The notes under the pieces were generated by a model, which made no database searches, was not told the origin of the DNA, and saw nothing but the letters and a program-made list of their open reading frames with translations. The translations under genes and the position numbers were made by a program. A stretch of 64,000 nt of DNA from Palleniella intestinalis (GTDB lineage: Bacteria; Bacteroidota; Bacteroidia; Bacteroidales; Bacteroidaceae), in the NCBI RefSeq assembly GCF_013166595.1, contig NZ_JABKKG010000001.1, positions 124,001-188,000 of the forward strand. Direction: 5' to 3'. Shown here piece after piece: positions 47,743 to 56,040 of this stretch. Position 1 is the first letter of the stretch; each line of letters begins with the position of its first letter.

Positions 47743-47761
47743 GTAAATTAGACTCCACGGC

Positions 47762-48979
47762 ATGAAAGTTCTACACTACATACCAAACTTCAAAAAGAGT
47801 ATGGGGCAGGCTGCAAAGTTTGTCCAAATGCTTCAAGTCATTATGGGAACAACCGTGGAAACAAACATTATCTCCGGCAACATCTCACGAACAGAGTTTA
47901 ACAAAAGGACAAATGAACTGCAACCGGACATAATCCATATACATGGCTGCTGGAGTGCTAAAGCTGCCATTGTGGAACTATGGGCATTGCACAGCAATAT
48001 CCCTGTCGTTCTTTCTCCACATAACGGACTGTCGCAAAGAGAAATACAGATTGATTTCTGGAAGAAGAAACTGCCATGCATCATCACTTATCAATTCCTT
48101 GCCATAAGAAAGGCTATGGTTCTGCATGTGACATCGTCGCAAGAGCTTGAGGACATTAAGCAACTTGGTTGGAAAAAACGCATTGCCCTTATCCCAAAAC
48201 CGAATGGGAGCGAAAATGAAGAGCAATTTGTTGAGACATTCCGTGCTTTGTACCAGAAAGTCATCGATACAGCTCAACGCAACAAGCTTTCAGAGAAGGA
48301 AGAAGCATGTGTATGGGCTTTGTTGCATGCTTCTGTCATCGCACGCCATTCTCAACATATAAAGTCTGAAGACAGCGATTCATTCTTGACGCATATAGAA
48401 TACATTCCGGCTGTGGACTCGAAAGCATTGGAAATGCTGCACAAGCTATCCACACATAATTGGAAAAACATGCAAATCTATGCAATCGACCATGGTATAA
48501 AAGAATTACTGATTTCTGGGGCGAACTCACTGGCGCTGCAGTTGCCGATTGCTATAGACGCTTTGCCTGCACGCTTCAAAACAAAATCAACAATCATTCC
48601 ATGCACAGTCTCCAGCAAAGAACTTAAAATACTGCGGAATCACGATTGGGAGCCGAATGCACTTACTTTGGCGACTGATATATTGAATTTGAATAAAATG
48701 CTTGGCAAGAATCAATATGACAGTGCTTGGCAACCACCGGGTGTAATGCTTCTATCAATTTATGAAAATCTGTTGTACACTCCATATGATGAAGCAGCAT
48801 TCCGTGACATAATCAAGCGCCTTGGAATTACGGATTTCTGCTCCTGCATAATGCAGATACTCGCAGAAAAACTACAACTTCCAATTGGCTTTATGCCACT
48901 TGACCCTGCATCTGCCAAAGCCGCAAAATCACTATACAAGAAAATTAACGATTTCAATATTCCGATAAAAACAACATAA
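47762..48979 (+). CDS. GT4-like N-terminal domain with an unrecognised C-terminal half
   Basis: 405 residues. Residues 1-150 look like the acceptor-binding half of a GT-B (family 4) transferase: VLHYIPNFKKSMGQAAKFVQML, DIIHIHGCWSAKAAIVELWAL, PVVLSPHNGLSQ, HVTSSQELEDIK. Beyond residue about 150 I do not see the usual donor-binding half or an E-x7-E motif; instead the chain is helical and of unknown type. It may be a degenerate or specialised transferase. It precedes fbp by 30 nt. Confidence 0.65.
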   Translation: MKVLHYIPNFKKSMGQAAKFVQMLQVIMGTTVETNIISGNISRTEFNKRTNELQPDIIHIHGCWSAKAAIVELWALHSNIPVVLSPHNGLSQREIQIDFWKKKLPCIITYQFLAIRKAMVLHVTSSQELEDIKQLGWKKRIALIPKPNGSENEEQFVETFRALYQKVIDTAQRNKLSEKEEACVWALLHASVIARHSQHIKSEDSDSFLTHIEYIPAVDSKALEMLHKLSTHNWKNMQIYAIDHGIKELLISGANSLALQLPIAIDALPARFKTKSTIIPCTVSSKELKILRNHDWEPNALTLATDILNLNKMLGKNQYDSAWQPPGVMLLSIYENLLYTPYDEAAFRDIIKRLGITDFCSCIMQILAEKLQLPIGFMPLDPASAKAAKSLYKKINDFNIPIKTT

Positions 48980-49009
48980 TCCATATATATATATATACCT
49001 TAGCATCTT

Positions 49010-50983
49010 ATGACAAACAACGAAATAGAAAAGGATATGCGCTACCTGCAACTTCTTGCGCGCAATTTCCCGACAATATCTTCCGCCGCAACGGAGATAA
49101 TTAACCTCTCCGCTATACTCAATCTCCCGAAGAGTACAGAGCATTTCCTTGCTGACATACATGGTGAGCACGAGGCCTTCCTGCATGTTCTTAAAAACGC
49201 ATCGGGAAACATAAAGCGCAAAGTGAACGAAATATTCGGCAACACATTACGTGAATTGGAGAAAAAAGAACTGTGCACGCTTATCTACTATCCTGAACAG
49301 AAACTTGAGTTGGTAAAAGCCAACGAAGAAAATCTTGGCGACTGGTATCACATAACGTTGCACCAGCTTGTCGCTCTACTGCGTGATGTGTGCTCAAAAT
49401 ATACCCGTTCAAAAGTAAGAAAATCACTGCCGGAAGAGTTTTCCTACATCATACAGGAACTTCTTCACGAACGCACTGAAGACCAGAATAAGGCGGCATA
49501 CGTTAATGTCATCATCGAGACGATAATCTCTACACAGCGTGCAGACGATTTCATCATAGCAATATGCAACGTAATACAGCGACTATCCATTGACCAGCTC
49601 CACATTCTCGGCGATATATATGACCGTGGACCTGGTGCCCACATCATCATGGACACTCTGAACACCTACCATTCCTGGGACATACAATGGGGAAACCATG
49701 ATATCCTTTGGATGGGTGCAGGAGCAGGAAACGACGCATGTATCTGTCATGTCATCCGTATTTGTCTCAGATATGCAAATCTTACCACAATAGAAGAAGG
49801 ATATGGTATCAATCTTGTGCCGCTTGCGACATTCGCCATGGAACATTATAATGATGACCCATGCACCGGATTCGAACCGATAGTACTTGACGGCAACACT
49901 AATCTTGATGAGAAGCAGTGCCGCCTTACAGCAATGATGCACAAGGCAATCTCTGTGATACAGTTCAAACTTGAGGCTGAGCTGTTCCATCGTCATCCGA
50001 ATTGGCACATGGAAAACCGCGATATAATTTCTACGGTGGATCTTGAGAACAATACTTGCCGTGTTGACGGAGAAACATACGAAATGCAATATGCCACATT
50101 CCCGACAGGCATAACGCTTACTGATGAAGAACGACTGCTGATGAAGCGGCTGCACCATTCTTTCCGTGTGTCGGAGAAACTGCAGAAGCACATCCGCCTT
50201 ATGTTATCACATGGTTGCATGTATGCCATTTACAATGGCAACCTGTTGTTCCATGCCTCCATACCGCTCAATGAAGACGGTTCTCTGAGAGAAGTGGAGA
50301 TAACTCCTGGCACATTCCTGAAAGGCAAGGAGTTGATGCACAATATCGGTATGCTTGTCCGCTCTGCATTCCAACAGGACTCTTCACCGGAAGACAGGCA
50401 ATATGCACGTGACTATTTCCTGTACCTTTGGTGTGGAAAAGACTCTCCACTGTTCGACAAATCCAAAATGTCAACATTCGAACGTTACTTCATAGCTGAC
50501 AAAGCTCTGCATAAAGAGGAAAAAGGATATTATTTCAAGCTCCGTGATAATGAGAAGATCATTGACGGCATAATGGACGCTTTCGGATTGACAGGACAAA
50601 ACCGGCATATCATCAATGGTCATGTACCAGTTCATGTAGCCAATGGCGAAAACCCAATCAAAGCCAATGGAAAACTCATGGTTATCGATGGTGGATTCTC
50701 GGAGGCTTACCACAAAGAGACCGGTATTGCCGGATATACACTCGTCTACCATTCACGTGGTTTCCAATTGGTGCAACACGAACCGTTCACAAGTGCGGAG
50801 GATGCTGTGCTTAGAGGGACGGACATCGTTTCCACAACACAGATTATCGAGATGGCAAACCACCGTATGCTTGTGGCTGACATCGATAAAGGAGCAGAGT
50901 TGCGTGAGCAGATAAGTGACCTTAACAAACTCCTTTACGCTTACCGCCACGGTTTCATAACAGAGCGTGAAGCAAAGAAATAG
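49010..50983 (+). CDS. fbp: Fructose-1,6-bisphosphatase, class III
   Basis: 657 residues, the size of the Firmicutes/Bacteroidetes class III enzyme. Calcineurin-like metallophosphatase motifs: FLADIHGEHEAFLHVL (about residues 43-57), ILGDIYDRGPGAHIIMD, WGNHDILWMGAGAGN, LFHASIPLNEDG, and the late IINGHVPVHVANGENPIKANGKLMVIDGGFSEAYH. Key step of gluconeogenesis. A TA-dinucleotide run lies just before the ATG. Confidence 0.97.
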   Translation: MTNNEIEKDMRYLQLLARNFPTISSAATEIINLSAILNLPKSTEHFLADIHGEHEAFLHVLKNASGNIKRKVNEIFGNTLRELEKKELCTLIYYPEQKLELVKANEENLGDWYHITLHQLVALLRDVCSKYTRSKVRKSLPEEFSYIIQELLHERTEDQNKAAYVNVIIETIISTQRADDFIIAICNVIQRLSIDQLHILGDIYDRGPGAHIIMDTLNTYHSWDIQWGNHDILWMGAGAGNDACICHVIRICLRYANLTTIEEGYGINLVPLATFAMEHYNDDPCTGFEPIVLDGNTNLDEKQCRLTAMMHKAISVIQFKLEAELFHRHPNWHMENRDIISTVDLENNTCRVDGETYEMQYATFPTGITLTDEERLLMKRLHHSFRVSEKLQKHIRLMLSHGCMYAIYNGNLLFHASIPLNEDGSLREVEITPGTFLKGKELMHNIGMLVRSAFQQDSSPEDRQYARDYFLYLWCGKDSPLFDKSKMSTFERYFIADKALHKEEKGYYFKLRDNEKIIDGIMDAFGLTGQNRHIINGHVPVHVANGENPIKANGKLMVIDGGFSEAYHKETGIAGYTLVYHSRGFQLVQHEPFTSAEDAVLRGTDIVSTTQIIEMANHRMLVADIDKGAELREQISDLNKLLYAYRHGFITEREAKK

Positions 50984-51044
50984 GCTGAAGGCAACAGTGA
51001 GGAAACTCCCATGAATCTCTGGCAAACCTTATAATTCCATAAGA

Positions 51045-51833
51045 ATGAAAATAATGATTTTCGCAGCTGGACTTGGCACGCGCCTGAAACCACTGACGGA
51101 CATAATCCCAAAAGCGCTTGTGCCCGTCGGTGACAAACCGTTGCTGCAACGAATCCTTGAAAAAGTCGACAAGCCGGGCAACACCGTGGTTATCAATATT
51201 CATCACCATAGTGAACAGATTCGCAATTTCATCAAAATAACCGAGCATCATTGGAAATCAGAGATAAAACTGTCTGATGAAACGGACATGTTGCTTGACA
51301 CCGGAGGTGGACTCCGGCAAGCCATCCCACTGTTCCAATCCTCTGAGCAAGATGCTGACATAGATGCCCCAATACTGATTCACAATGTTGATATCTTATC
51401 AAATGTTGACATTGAGGAGTTTTACAGGAATAACATGCAGAATGATGCCACCCTGCTTGTGTCACCACGCAAGACATCACGCTACTTGCTGTTTGATGAC
51501 GATATGCGCCTTGTCGGTTGGATAAATACAAGTACAGGTGAGATAAAGTCACCATACAAGGAATTGCGGGAACAAGCTGGCAATGCCCCAGACTTACTTG
51601 TGCTCCACTCCACTCCACTGCGGAAGCTCGCATTCTCCGGCCTCCATATGTTCTCTCCAGGACTCTTAAGGATGATGACTCCACTGCCGAAGCGATTTGG
51701 CATTATGGACTTCTACCTTGACATCTGTATGGAACACAATGTCAGAGGCGTGGTGAAGGAAGACTTACAACTGCTGGATGTTGGCAAGTTGGATACTCTT
51801 GAAAATGCAAAAGAATTTCTTAATCAATTATAA
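51045..51833 (+). CDS. Sugar-phosphate nucleotidyltransferase
   Basis: 262 residues of the RmlA/MurU/HddC-type fold: AAGLGTRLKPLTDIIPKALVPVGDKPLL (about residues 6-33), DTGGGLRQAIPLF, HNVDILSNVDIEEFY with the metal-binding Asp, and FSGLHMFSPGLL. Activates a sugar 1-phosphate with an NTP for polysaccharide or peptidoglycan recycling. The donor is uncertain; the short form resembles MurNAc-1-phosphate or heptose-1-phosphate enzymes. Starts 61 nt after fbp, ends 6 nt before guaA. Confidence 0.85.
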   Translation: MKIMIFAAGLGTRLKPLTDIIPKALVPVGDKPLLQRILEKVDKPGNTVVINIHHHSEQIRNFIKITEHHWKSEIKLSDETDMLLDTGGGLRQAIPLFQSSEQDADIDAPILIHNVDILSNVDIEEFYRNNMQNDATLLVSPRKTSRYLLFDDDMRLVGWINTSTGEIKSPYKELREQAGNAPDLLVLHSTPLRKLAFSGLHMFSPGLLRMMTPLPKRFGIMDFYLDICMEHNVRGVVKEDLQLLDVGKLDTLENAKEFLNQL

Positions 51834-51839
51834 AACCGA

Positions 51840-53447
51840 ATGCAAAAGATTATCATTTTAGACTTTGGCAGCCAGACAACTCAGTTGATAGGCCGCCGTG
51901 TCCGTGAGCTTGACACATTCTGTGAGATTATGCCGTACAACAAATATCCGGAGGATGATTCCGATGTCATTGGCGTAATTCTCTCAGGCTCACCATTCTC
52001 TGTGCATGATCCGGAAGGCTTCAAACCTGACCTTTCACGATTTGTGGGCAGACTGCCGGTTCTCGGAATCTGCTATGGTGCACAGTACTACTCCTATTCC
52101 AATGGTGGAAAGGTTGAGAAGACGAACACACGCGAATACGGTCGCGCACATCTCGCTTATATAAATAAGGAGAATGCGCTTTTCAAAGGTTTTGACGACA
52201 ACTCTCAGGTATGGATGTCACACGGTGATTCCATAACTGCTGTTCCTCAGGACTGCGAGTGCATAGCGTCAACCTCTGATGTGAAATACGCAGCTTATGC
52301 TTCCACCGAGAAACCGGTGTGGGCTGTGCAGTTCCACCCAGAAGTGTTCCACTCTGTTCAGGGCACACAGTTGTTGAAGAACTTCGTTGTCGACATTTGT
52401 GGCTCGAAGCAGGATTGGAGTGCGGACTCTTTCGTTGAAACAACAGTAAAGGAGTTGAAAGCACAGATTGGTGACGACCGTGTTATCCTCGGTCTTTCCG
52501 GTGGTGTCGACTCTTCTGTTGCAGCTGTGCTTCTGAACAAAGCAATCGGTGACCGTCTCACATGTATTTTCGTTGACCATGGCATGCTGCGCAAGAACGA
52601 GTTCCGTGATGTAATGGAGGATTACAAGTGTCTCGGACTCAATGTTATCGGTGTGGACGCAAGCGAGAAATTCTTTGCAGACCTTGCCGGTGTCTCAGAT
52701 CCGGAGCAGAAGCGTAAGATTATCGGCCGTGACTTTGTGGAAGTTTTCAACGAGGAGGCGAAGAAAATCAAGGATGCAAAATGGCTTGCACAAGGCACTA
52801 TCTATCCTGACCGCATCGAGTCACTGAACATCACAGGTAAAGTCATCAAGTCACATCACAACGTCGGTGGTCTTCCAAAAGAGATGCACCTGTCTCTTTG
52901 CGAACCACTGCAGTGGCTGTTCAAGGACGAGGTTCGCCGTGTCGGACGCTCAATGGGAATGCCGGAACATCTCATCACACGTCATCCGTTCCCAGGCCCT
53001 GGACTTGCTGTGCGTATCCTTGGTGATATTACACCTGAGAAAGTGCGTATCCTTCAGGATGCCGATGACATCTATATCCGTGGTCTGCGCGAATACAAGA
53101 CACGTCTTTCCGGTGAGCAGGCACGTGCAGTCCTTGCTGCAGGAGTACCGGCTGACATGGAGAATGGCGAGATTGAAGTATCACTCTACGACCAGATTTG
53201 GCAGGCAGGAACAGTGCTTCTGTCAACAGTCCGTTCAGTAGGTGTTATGGGGGACGAGCGCACTTACGAGCATCCTGTGGCTCTCCGTGCCGTAACTTCA
53301 ACAGATGCGATGACAGCCGACTGGGCTCACCTCCCTTACGACTTCATGGCGAAATGCTCCAACGAGATTATCAACAAAGTCAAGGGAGTCAACCGTGTTT
53401 GCTACGACATCTCCTCAAAACCACCGTCAACAATCGAGTGGGAATAA
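51840..53447 (+). CDS. guaA: GMP synthase (glutamine-hydrolysing)
   Basis: 535 residues. N-terminal class I amidotransferase: [18 protein letters not shown], nucleophile Cys78 in [10 protein letters not shown], His-Glu in [10 protein letters not shown]. Then the ATP pyrophosphatase P-loop [11 protein letters not shown] (about 219-229) and C-terminal dimerisation domain with [18 protein letters not shown]. Makes GMP from XMP. Slightly longer than E. coli GuaA (525). Confidence 0.98.
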   Translation: MQKIIILDFGSQTTQLIGRRVRELDTFCEIMPYNKYPEDDSDVIGVILSGSPFSVHDPEGFKPDLSRFVGRLPVLGICYGAQYYSYSNGGKVEKTNTREYGRAHLAYINKENALFKGFDDNSQVWMSHGDSITAVPQDCECIASTSDVKYAAYASTEKPVWAVQFHPEVFHSVQGTQLLKNFVVDICGSKQDWSADSFVETTVKELKAQIGDDRVILGLSGGVDSSVAAVLLNKAIGDRLTCIFVDHGMLRKNEFRDVMEDYKCLGLNVIGVDASEKFFADLAGVSDPEQKRKIIGRDFVEVFNEEAKKIKDAKWLAQGTIYPDRIESLNITGKVIKSHHNVGGLPKEMHLSLCEPLQWLFKDEVRRVGRSMGMPEHLITRHPFPGPGLAVRILGDITPEKVRILQDADDIYIRGLREYKTRLSGEQARAVLAAGVPADMENGEIEVSLYDQIWQAGTVLLSTVRSVGVMGDERTYEHPVALRAVTSTDAMTADWAHLPYDFMAKCSNEIINKVKGVNRVCYDISSKPPSTIEWE

Positions 53448-53500
53448 CATGTGACTGTTGAAAATTAGGTTATACGAAAAAAACAGTTACTTATACAGAA

Positions 53501-53544
53501 ATTGTACCCTGCTATTGTGGGGTACAATTATTTTTGTACCTTTG
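53501..53544 (+). promoter_or_regulatory. Palindromic operator over the promoter of the MGMT-family gene
   Basis: Promoter: ATTG at 53514-53517 and TACCTTTG at 53537-53544 (19-nt spacing). A perfect 9-bp palindrome, ATTGTACCC (53501-53509) and GGGTACAAT (53520-53528), brackets the -33 box; a related half-site TTTGTACCT overlaps the -7 box (53533-53541). The same palindrome followed by ATTATTTTTG could also end the guaA transcript. Confidence 0.6.
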
Positions 53545-53571
53545 TATCATACGGCAGAGCAAATCCTACAA

Positions 53572-53886
53572 ATGATGGAAAAGGAATTTACAGACGGTGT
53601 TTATGAGGTGGTTAACGCTATTCCTGCGGGTAAGGTACTGACTTATGGACTTGTAGCGCAACTTGCAGGCTGGCCAAACCGTTCCCGTATGGTGGGACAT
53701 CTGCTGAAAGAATGTTCTGCAAAAAATGGCATACCGTGTCATAGAGTTGTAAACAGCAGCGGACGACTTGCACCGGGATGGACAAAGCAAGCGGAGTTGC
53801 TAAAAGCAGAAGGTATTACAATAAAGGCAAATGGATGTGTGGACATGAAGCTGCATTTATGGAACTTTGATGAATTGGGGCTATAA
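53572..53886 (+). CDS. Short MGMT-family (alkyltransferase-like) protein
   Basis: 104 residues with only the DNA-binding domain of O6-methylguanine-DNA methyltransferase: VYEVVNAIPAGKVLTYGLVAQLAGWPNRSRMVGHLL and the active-site motif IPCHRVVNSSGRLAPGW. The Cys is kept, unlike in ATL proteins, which have Trp there. The acceptor-lacking length suggests an alkyl lesion sensor or small repair enzyme. ATGs at 53572 and 53575 are both possible. Promoter carries a likely operator. Confidence 0.85.
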   Translation: MMEKEFTDGVYEVVNAIPAGKVLTYGLVAQLAGWPNRSRMVGHLLKECSAKNGIPCHRVVNSSGRLAPGWTKQAELLKAEGITIKANGCVDMKLHLWNFDELGL

Positions 53887-53945
53887 AGTAATAGCTGTCA
53901 TCAATGTCCACACCCAAAAATATATAAAATAATCAATCGCAAATG

Positions 53946-54024
53946 AAAGGTAACACTTCATATTACAAAAGGTTATATTTTACATAGCAAAAGGTAACAC
54001 TTTGGCATATAAAGTGTTACCTTT
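53946..54024 (+). repeat. 22-bp-period repeat array E (4 units)
   Basis: Units at 53946-53958 (inverted), 53968-53980 (degenerate, AAAGGTTATATTT), 53990-54002 (inverted) and 54012-54024 (forward). Spacers are 9 nt. Units 3 and 4 with their flanks form a perfect 20-bp stem (53984-54003 with 54011-54030) and a 7-nt loop. It lies between convergent genes, 59 nt from one stop and 31 nt from the other. Confidence 0.92.
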
Positions 54025-54055
54025 TGCTATACTAAGTTTATCCTTGTTTTAGATT

Positions 54056-54295
54056 TTAATCAATCTCCTCAAAATCAACGTATTCCCCCTCGTTTTTGTC
54101 TATTTTGCTGTTACGTGGTTTTGGCTGTCCGGAAACTGTCGGGTTATGTTGTTTTTTATTATGTCTTGATGTTGCCGCTTGCCCTCGGAATGTCCTGAAT
54201 ATATTCAGGAACTTTGACAATATTGTGACAAAAAGTATCACAGCGACAGAAACGACAATCAAGACAAGTATGCCTAAAAACTTTATAATAACCAT
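54056..54295 (-). CDS. Small membrane protein, DUF4834-like
   Basis: 79 residues: an N-terminal membrane helix (about 3-27, IIKFLGILVLIVVSVAVILFVTI), then a basic, polar tail ending in GEYVDFEEID. The acidic, aromatic end is characteristic of DUF4834 proteins found beside pssA and psd in Bacteroidetes. Function unknown; the location suggests a membrane-lipid role. Last gene of the minus-strand cluster psd-pssA-this. Confidence 0.75.
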   Translation of the reverse strand: MVIIKFLGILVLIVVSVAVILFVTILSKFLNIFRTFRGQAATSRHNKKQHNPTVSGQPKPRNSKIDKNEGEYVDFEEID

Positions 54296-54337
54296 ATCAC
54301 TAATTCTAATTATGTAAAAATGACCTTGAAAAGATAG

Positions 54338-55042
54338 TTATTTCTTTACGACATCAAGAATCACAGATAGAACAATGTATGCTAATATCACAACAGCAAT
54401 ACCAGCAATCTGCCATATTGACAAAACAACGGCACTGAAAGCGATGAAGCCATATTTCACCGGATTGCCTTGATGGCTTATTCCCCAATGCTTGAATTTC
54501 AATGCAAACATCGGAATTTCAGAAATCAGCAGCCAACAGCTGACAAGCATCAGGGCAAGAAGTGTCAGTACTGCATAATTGTTTGACTCTAAAAAGTTTT
54601 TATAACCAACTATGAGTGCTCCCCAAAACAATGCGTTTGCCGGCGTAGGAAGACCTATGAATCCCATTGACTGTCGTTCATCAAGATTGAATTTTGCCAA
54701 TCGCAGAGCGGAAAAGGCTGCCATTATAAACGCAAAGAATGGTACTAAATTGCGAAAAGGCTCAAGGAAAGACGGATAATCAATAGCTATCAGTTCTGAA
54801 AACAGTATTGTCGCTGGAGCCACACCGAATGTTATTACATCAGCAAGAGAGTCAAGCTCTTTGCCTATTGGTGAGGACACTTTAAGCAGGCGTGCTGACA
54901 TTCCGTCAAAAAAATCAAATACAGCACCGGCAACAATCCATAGCAAAGCAAGTGACGCATAACCATAAAATGCGTAGTATGTTGCTATACACCCTGAAAC
55001 AAGATTACAAGATGTTATTATATTAGGAATATTCTGTTTCAA
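54338..55042 (-). CDS. pssA: CDP-diacylglycerol-serine O-phosphatidyltransferase
   Basis: 234 residues, multi-pass membrane enzyme. CDP-alcohol transferase motif DG-x2-AR-x8-G-x3-D-x3-D is in DFFDGMSARLLKVSSPIGKELDSLAD (about residues 43-68). Makes phosphatidylserine, which Psd, encoded 54 nt upstream, decarboxylates to phosphatidylethanolamine. Confidence 0.95.
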   Translation of the reverse strand: MKQNIPNIITSCNLVSGCIATYYAFYGYASLALLWIVAGAVFDFFDGMSARLLKVSSPIGKELDSLADVITFGVAPATILFSELIAIDYPSFLEPFRNLVPFFAFIMAAFSALRLAKFNLDERQSMGFIGLPTPANALFWGALIVGYKNFLESNNYAVLTLLALMLVSCWLLISEIPMFALKFKHWGISHQGNPVKYGFIAFSAVVLSIWQIAGIAVVILAYIVLSVILDVVKK

Positions 55043-55096
55043 TTTGCTAAAATTTAAGTTATCCGTTGTTTGCCAAGACTCATTTGGAGATACAGA

Positions 55097-55825
55097 CTAT
55101 ATTTCCTTTGAAGGCTGTTTCAAATAAGCTATTATTGTTTGGTCGCCAACGGTCTTTTGTCCCATTTCAACACACACTTCTGCGTCTATTGGAAGAAAGA
55201 GGTCTACACGTGAACCGAATTTTATAAAGCCTAAATGTTCATCAATATAGCAGTCATCGTCTTGTTTTGCATATGTGACAATTCGTCGTGCCATAGCTCC
55301 TGCAATTTGGCGACAAAGGATTTTCTGCCCGTTTGTAGCTTCAATTATGACATCTGCATGCTCATTCTCTGCAGCAGCCTTTGGTAACCATGCCTTATGA
55401 TAGTTTCCGTCAAAATGCTCAACTTGCAGCACATGTCCGTCAACAGGAAACCAATTGGCATGCACATTGAACAATGACATAAAGATGCTGACCATTTTGC
55501 GCTTCTCATGGAAATATTCATTTTCATCAACATCTTCAATGACAACAATTTTTCCATCAGCCGGGGCAACAACTTTACATTCTGTGCTACATTCGCTGTC
55601 AATTGGAAATTTGCGTATAGGGCATCGGAAGAAGTTAAGAACTATACACCATATGCTGCCAAAAACAATCACAAAAGTCCAAAAAGGAACTTGTGACTCA
55701 AAAGCACGCCATAGGACAACGGCGACAGCTATAAGCACGAATGCTGAATAAATAAGGGTCTCATTTCCTTCACGATGTATTCTGATACGCTTGATGCGCT
55801 TGATTTTCTGCATTTTCTTTCCCAT
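55097..55825 (-). CDS. psd: Phosphatidylserine decarboxylase (short type)
   Basis: 242 residues; pyruvoyl enzyme made by self-cleavage. Two N-terminal membrane helices (about 25-65), the KVVAPADGKIVVIEDVDENEYF segment, the histidine in FNVHANWFPVDG, and the cleavage site in IKFGSRVDLFLP with Ser205 becoming the pyruvoyl group. Head of psd-pssA-DUF4834. Minus-strand TAACTTTG at 55866-55873 is its likely -7 box. MQKIKR at 55813 is an alternative start. Confidence 0.93.
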   Translation of the reverse strand: MGKKMQKIKRIKRIRIHREGNETLIYSAFVLIAVAVVLWRAFESQVPFWTFVIVFGSIWCIVLNFFRCPIRKFPIDSECSTECKVVAPADGKIVVIEDVDENEYFHEKRKMVSIFMSLFNVHANWFPVDGHVLQVEHFDGNYHKAWLPKAAAENEHADVIIEATNGQKILCRQIAGAMARRIVTYAKQDDDCYIDEHLGFIKFGSRVDLFLPIDAEVCVEMGQKTVGDQTIIAYLKQPSKEI

Positions 55826-55977
55826 TAAAAACAGGTCGTTAGATTTGTTTTGATTATATTTTCTGCAAAGTTAATAAAATTAATTTAAAATAAGGAATGT
55901 AAATTGTCTTTTTTGTTCAAAACACGCTTTTTTAGTTTATTTTAGAAGAAATTGTTGTAGGTGTAAAATAAAATGTC

Positions 55978-55985
55978 TAACTTTG
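55978..55985 (+). promoter_or_regulatory. Predicted -7 box for dnaE
   Basis: TAACTTTG at 55978-55985 with GTTG about 20 nt upstream (55954-55957). It faces away from the psd promoter (55866-55873, minus strand). The dnaE leader would be about 50 nt. Confidence 0.5.
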
Positions 55986-56040
55986 CCTTGAAATATCTTT
56001 TGAGATGGCATATCGTGTCAAACAATAAAAAACACTTTTC

